From positions 1-9,682 of the forward strand of contig JAADFM010000037.1 of NCBI GenBank assembly GCA_013152845.1: a DNA stretch of 9,682 nucleotides. The letters run 5' to 3'. Positions 7,032-9,682 of this stretch are shown here, piece by piece. The translations under genes and the position numbers were made by a program. Under the pieces are notes generated by a model. The model was not told where the DNA came from. It made no database searches and was given only the letters and a program-made list of their open reading frames with translations. The DNA is from Methanobacteriota archaeon. Its GTDB lineage: Archaea > Hydrothermarchaeota > Hydrothermarchaeia > Hydrothermarchaeales > JAADFM01. Position 1 is the stretch's first letter. Each line of letters opens with the position of its first letter.

Positions 7032-7249
7032 AGCTCTCCCCTCTGGGCCTTCCTCTTGGAGGCCACGGCGTCGCCGCCGACGGAGATGATGCCGGTGATG
7101 TCTTTGAGGGTCCTTCTTTTCCTGGGCTTCACCGTCACTATCCCGCCCTTCTCCTGCCATTCGAGGCTGTCCCCAGGTTCAAGGCCAAGCTTCTTCCTGA
7201 TTTCCCCGGGTACAACCGTCTGGAATCCCTTTGATATCTTGGTTTTCAT
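7028..7249 (-). CDS. vapB: AbrB/SpoVT-type antitoxin (VapB-like), module 2
   Basis: From ATG 7249 the product is 73 residues. The start is supported by GAGGTGG six bases upstream; the open frame to 7321 would add residues encoded by promoter and repeat DNA. Residues 6-31 (SKGFQTVVPGEIRKKLGLEP and on to GDSLEW) are a classic swapped-hairpin AbrB DNA-binding domain, and the next strand reads GIVTVKP. The C-terminal half (LKDITGIISVGGDAVASKRK) should wrap the toxin. VapB antitoxins bind their own promoter together with VapC, and an inverted repeat in the upstream region (7282-7303) is a candidate operator. The stop overlaps the toxin start by four bases. Confidence 0.88.
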   Translation of the reverse strand: MKTKISKGFQTVVPGEIRKKLGLEPGDSLEWQEKGGIVTVKPRKRRTLKDITGIISVGGDAVASKRKAQRGEL

Positions 7250-7281
7250 GAAATGCCACCTCACTTTGAATAGTGGAAATT

Positions 7282-7303
7282 CACAATGAAATAGATTATT
7301 GTG
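7282..7303. promoter_or_regulatory. Inverted repeat, candidate operator of vapBC module 2
   Basis: CACAAT and ATTGTG form six-base arms around a ten-base AT-rich spacer, 33 bases upstream of the vapB start and over its likely TATA region (AATCTATTT on the minus strand). A second short symmetric element, CACT/AGTG, lies at 7262-7275. AbrB-type antitoxins commonly bind such palindromes to autoregulate. The role is inferred. Confidence 0.4.
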
Positions 7304-7312
7304 AGATGAGGT

Positions 7313-7358
7313 CGCATCCACCGCAGCCTGACCCGCAGGATAAGCGTGCTGGAGAAGT
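7313..7358 (+). repeat. Repeat copy R3 after the second toxin-antitoxin module
   Basis: These 46 bases match R1 (5901-5946) with one substitution. At 7324 the codon equivalent to Arg 328 of trmG10 is CGC instead of CGG, so the change is synonymous. The following bases make a TAA stop rather than TGA. R3 therefore reads as an intact alternative end of a trmG10 gene and runs directly into the promoter of the next gene. Confidence 0.95.
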
Positions 7359-7370
7359 AAAACTTATCTA
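7359..7370 (+). promoter_or_regulatory. TATA-like box for the ferritin-like protein
   Basis: AAAACTTATCTA starts immediately after R3. Its TATA-like core CTTATCTA is centred about 28 bases before ATG 7395, so the message should be leaderless or nearly so. No Shine-Dalgarno is seen before the ATG. Confidence 0.45.
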
Positions 7371-7394
7371 CCTTGGCGCATACTTGTTCCCATA

Positions 7395-7589
7395 ATGGAC
7401 ATCATAGAGTTCATCGAAAAGGCCATCGAGAAGGAGAAGGCGGACAAGGAGAAATACCAGAAGATGTCTGAGGAGGCCGAGGACCCCGAGGCCCGGATGG
7501 TATTCGCCCAGCTGGCCAGGGACGAGGAGAGCCACGAAAAGGCCTTGAGGGAGAGGCTTACCGCCCTCAAGATGATGAAGTCCCTCTAA
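7395..7589 (+). CDS. Mini ferritin/rubrerythrin-like protein (64 aa)
   Basis: The 64-residue product is a single helical hairpin with the half-site pattern of rubrerythrin-type diiron proteins. The first helix contains Glu 14 and Tyr 21 (EKEKADKEKYQKM). A short turn (EEAEDPEAR) leads to the second helix with LARDEESHEKAL, giving the Glu 44-x-x-His 47 motif. A full four-helix bundle needs two such hairpins, so the protein probably forms a dimer or larger assembly holding a diiron site between subunits. Likely roles are peroxide removal or iron handling, but the usual rubredoxin domain of rubrerythrin is absent. The complete gene is very short compared with rubrerythrins (about 140-190 residues). 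It has its own promoter at the end of R3. Confidence 0.75.
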   Translation: MDIIEFIEKAIEKEKADKEKYQKMSEEAEDPEARMVFAQLARDEESHEKALRERLTALKMMKSL

Positions 7590-7615
7590 AGCCCGGGGGA
7601 TGGCGCTGCGGGGCT
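7590..7615. terminator. Weak inverted repeat between convergent genes
   Basis: AGCCC (7590-7594) and GGGCT (7611-7615) could form a short stem with a 16-base loop between the stop of the ferritin-like gene and the stop of the convergent membrane-protein gene. The stem is short and no T-run follows, so a terminator role is only possible. Confidence 0.2.
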
Positions 7616-8933
7616 AGTGGGGGGTGGGGCCTGTCCAGGGCAGGAAGGATACATAGACGATGCCCAGGAAGACGATGGCGATGGCCGCTCCGGAGATGAC
7701 CATGCCCCGGTTCACCCTCTTCCTGTCCTTCAGGGCCTTGCCCAGGAAGTGGGTGAAGACCACCGCGGATATGCTGAACAGGAGGATGCCCGTGAACCTG
7801 ATGCCCACGGGCACGGCATCGAAGCGCGGGTGGCCCAGTAGGTAGCCCCAGGAGGCCAGGCTGTAGTAGAAGACGATTAGGAACTCCACGAAGCCCGCGG
7901 CCACCTGGATGGATATGGCCTCCTTCTGGAGGAGGATGGTCTCCCTCGAGCGCAGGAGCTCCACGTTGGTCCTCACGGTGTCGATGGCGGTCTTTGTGTT
8001 CTGGATGGAGTAGTTCAGGGACGAGATATCCTCGTCGAGCCTGTCCTTGAGCTCCTCGGAGTCCTTCAGGATGGAGAGGTCCTCTCCTCCCTCGGGTTCT
8101 CCCAGCTCTCTCAGCCGCGCCATCGCCCACCGGAGGTCCTCCTCCAGCACGGTCCTGGACTTCTTTATTATCTGGACATCGTTTACCAGGATGGCATACT
8201 TGCTCGAGAGGGTCTCGATTTCCTTTTCCAGGAGCTCGATGTTCTCTGGGTTGAGGCTCTTTCCCACAATCCTCTTGTGGAGTATCTCCCCCACCTTCTT
8301 GTCGATATCGTGCTTCTCCTCCATGGCCCACTTACGCTGATTCCTGAAATAGTCCCTTTCGGCATGGACCTTGTGGACGGTGAAGTCAAAGACCGGGAGT
8401 TGGTGGCTCAGGAGCCGGGCGAGGGCACCGGAATCCCCGGAGAAGGCCAGGACATAGGCGTGCTCCTTGTGCCCTTCCTTCTCTGCCAGGAGGAAGAGGT
8501 GGCCTGCCCGGGTCTCTATCCTGTCGGTTATTGTTCCGAGCTCCCCTGCGGCGGCCTCGCCCCCCTGCCCCGGCGCGATGATGAGAACGGACTCCCCCAC
8601 GGCCCGGTCCCTGCCGGGGATGTCCGCCTGCCCGAGCTCGTCCATGACGTCCCTGCCGGATGGCGCGAAGCTGGCGAGGACGATGACCACGTTCTTGTAG
8701 TGTAGCATGGAGAGACGGGTCCCGTCCCCGGTCCCGGTGGTTATGGCCGTGGGGCGGTGCTTCCTGGCCCCGTCCAGCGTGGCCCTGCCGGGCTGGTCGT
8801 CTCCCTGTCCCTTGATGCCGACCCGCCCGGAAATCCCCTTCCAGAACTCCTTCAGGGGTTCGTCATCGTCCATGTGGAAGTAGAAGTACCGGGCGCCGAT
8901 GAGGCCTTCCCGGGGCAGGGATTCGACGCTCAT
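7614..8933 (-). CDS. Coiled-coil protein with C-terminal membrane segments, partner of a sensor kinase
   Basis: From ATG 8933 the product is 439 residues. The first 190 residues look like a soluble alpha/beta domain (for example NVVIVLASFAPSGRD, SVLIIAPGQGG, HAYVLAFSG). Residues about 194-341 are highly charged, heptad-like and helical, indicating a long coiled coil. Three hydrophobic segments follow at about 342-367, 377-398 and 411-433, leaving a six-residue tail. This layout resembles CorA-type channels in outline, but there is no GMN motif and there are three segments, so I do not assign it to that family. The start overlaps the kinase stop by one base (TGATG) with GGGAG upstream, so it is cotranslated with the kinase; GTG 8936 is an alternative start. 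A role in signalling or envelope sensing with the kinase is an inference from the operon. Confidence 0.7.
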   Translation of the reverse strand: MSVESLPREGLIGARYFYFHMDDDEPLKEFWKGISGRVGIKGQGDDQPGRATLDGARKHRPTAITTGTGDGTRLSMLHYKNVVIVLASFAPSGRDVMDELGQADIPGRDRAVGESVLIIAPGQGGEAAAGELGTITDRIETRAGHLFLLAEKEGHKEHAYVLAFSGDSGALARLLSHQLPVFDFTVHKVHAERDYFRNQRKWAMEEKHDIDKKVGEILHKRIVGKSLNPENIELLEKEIETLSSKYAILVNDVQIIKKSRTVLEEDLRWAMARLRELGEPEGGEDLSILKDSEELKDRLDEDISSLNYSIQNTKTAIDTVRTNVELLRSRETILLQKEAISIQVAAGFVEFLIVFYYSLASWGYLLGHPRFDAVPVGIRFTGILLFSISAVVFTHFLGKALKDRKRVNRGMVISGAAIAIVFLGIVYVSFLPWTGPTPH

Positions 8934-9682
8934 CACCTCTCCCCCGGCCCCTTCTTGGGCAGGAGGACGCAGAAGATGCTCCCGCCTCCGGGGTTGTCCT
9001 CCACCCAGACCTTCCCCTTGTGGAACTCCATCACCCGCCGGACGATGGCCAGTCCCAGGCCGGTGCCCTTGACCCCTTCCTTCATCCTCCTCTCGAAGCG
9101 GCGGAATATCTTCTCCTTGTACTCGTCAGGGACCCCCTCGCCCCGGTCCTTTACCATGACCTTTATCATGTCCCCTCCATTTGGACCTCCACCCGGGTCC
9201 CGGGGGCGCTGTACTTTATGGCATTGGAGAGGAGGTTGGAGAAGACATCGCCGATGAGGGGGTTGACGGCTGCGATGTACTCGCCTTTGAAGTCGATGGT
9301 GATATCCTTCTCCTTAGCCAGGGCCTCCAGGTTGTCGATGGCGTCGTAGACGTACTTTTTCAAATCAGCCTTTTTGAACTCCATCCCCTCCCCACTCTCA
9401 ATCCTCTGGAACATGGCGGCGTTCTCCACCAGTTCGATGGCGTCTTCGACCTTCTTGTAGAGGAGGCCGGCGTACTCCCTGACCTTTGCGAGGTCCTCCT
9501 CGCCCATGAGGAACTCAGCCAGGTTCCTGATGAGGCCCAGGGGGTTGATGAGGTCGTGGTGGATGATGTCTATGTAGAGGTCCTTGAGCCTGGAGGCCTT
9601 CTCCAGCTCCATGGCGTACCCACGGATCTCCTCTTCCATGATCCTCTGGCGGGTGATGTCCCTCACCACCCCCTGGATTCCC
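8933..9682 (-). CDS. PAS/HisKA/HATPase sensor histidine kinase, 5' end outside window, apparent frameshift near 9170
   Basis: The frame enters from the right edge with GIQGVVRDITRQR, the typical end of a PAS domain. A dimerisation/phosphoacceptor helix follows with DIIHHDLINPLGLIRNL, where the His before Asp is the probable phosphorylation site. The ATP-binding domain follows: N box NLLSNAIKYS, then in another frame VKDRGEGVPDEYKEKIFRRF (G1 and F boxes) and GTGLGLAIVRR (G2). The first frame stops at TGA 9166 after VEVQMEGT, and the second frame opens at ATG 9169. One extra G in the four-G run just before ATG 9169 would read EGDMIKVMVKDRG and restore one kinase, so I treat it as a single gene. 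No transmembrane segment is in the visible part, so location is unknown. The stop overlaps the start of the downstream coiled-coil membrane protein. Confidence 0.85.

Larger units (their letters stand above)
5949..7358. mobile_element. Putative toxin-antitoxin cassette array inserted at the 3' end of trmG10
   Basis: Two consecutive units of about 694 and 718 bases (measured between repeat copies) each consist of a minus-strand antitoxin-toxin operon followed on the right by a copy of the trmG10 end (R2, R3). The promoters are more AT-rich than the flanking housekeeping DNA. The repeats look like target copies regenerated on insertion, or like duplicated gene ends carried with each unit. No integrase, transposase or terminal inverted repeats are visible, so any mobilisation would need functions in trans or homologous recombination. 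Calling it mobile is an inference. Confidence 0.4.

Noticed and set aside
7032..7160. N-terminal extension of PIN toxin 2 from 7160
   Set aside because: The extra residues are Arg/His/Gly-rich and lie over the antitoxin gene in another frame. TTG 7031 with GGGGAG and a stop-start overlap fits VapC much better.
5901..7358. CRISPR-like array
   Set aside because: Only three copies spaced by about 700 bases, with genes between them. The repeat is coding sequence of trmG10 and no cas genes are present.
5901..7358. Insertion sequence or transposon
   Set aside because: No transposase or terminal inverted repeats are seen, and the repeats (34-46 bases of gene end) are far longer than usual target duplications. 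A GAGGTC at both inner ends of module 2 (6641-6646, 7308-7313) is too short to support one.
642..9170. Programmed frameshifting in tldD, lonB and the kinase
   Set aside because: The sites differ, no common slippery heptamer or downstream structure is evident, these families are not known to need frameshifting, and two of three are single missing bases in G-runs. Sequence error is simpler.

Overview
The window is GC-rich and looks archaeal, most likely euryarchaeotal. It encodes a membrane-type archaeal Lon (LonB), a short class III-like PRPP synthase, an archaeal Trm-G10 tRNA methyltransferase and TldD/TldE. Several genes have AT-rich TATA-like boxes about 25 bases before a start codon with little or no leader, which is typical of archaeal leaderless transcripts. 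I cannot name the genus from the sequence.

Layout. Bases 1-1787 (minus) hold tldD followed by the 5' part of tldE, overlapping by 11 bases. A short divergent promoter region (about 1788-1875) separates tldD from a small acidic plus-strand protein (1876-2076). That gene runs convergently into lonB (2073-3954, minus), and the two genes share a CTAG stop. Divergent from lonB are prs (4069-4932) and trmG10 (4929-5948), coupled by an ATGA overlap. Bases 5949-7358 are accessory. They hold two PIN toxin/antitoxin modules on the minus strand. Each module is followed on its right by a near-exact copy of the last codons of trmG10, giving three copies of the same gene end (5901-5946, 6609-6642, 7313-7358). 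After the third copy comes a 64-residue ferritin/rubrerythrin-like protein (7395-7589). The window closes with a minus-strand operon: a PAS/HisKA/HATPase sensor kinase (8933-9682, cut by the window end) followed by a 439-residue coiled-coil membrane protein (7614-8933).

Interpretation. The housekeeping genes cover regulatory proteolysis, PRPP supply and tRNA modification. The most interesting part is the toxin-antitoxin array at the 3' end of trmG10. The repeats start on a codon boundary of trmG10. The outer copy differs from the genic one only by a synonymous Arg codon and a different stop codon. This suggests cassettes acquired at, and flanked by, reconstituted gene ends, and it implies that recombination could remove them cleanly.

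Caution. Three conserved genes (tldD, lonB, the kinase) are each broken by a single frameshift. Two of these are explained by one missing G in a G-run. Sequencing error is the simplest explanation, so the broken genes should be read as probably intact in the organism.
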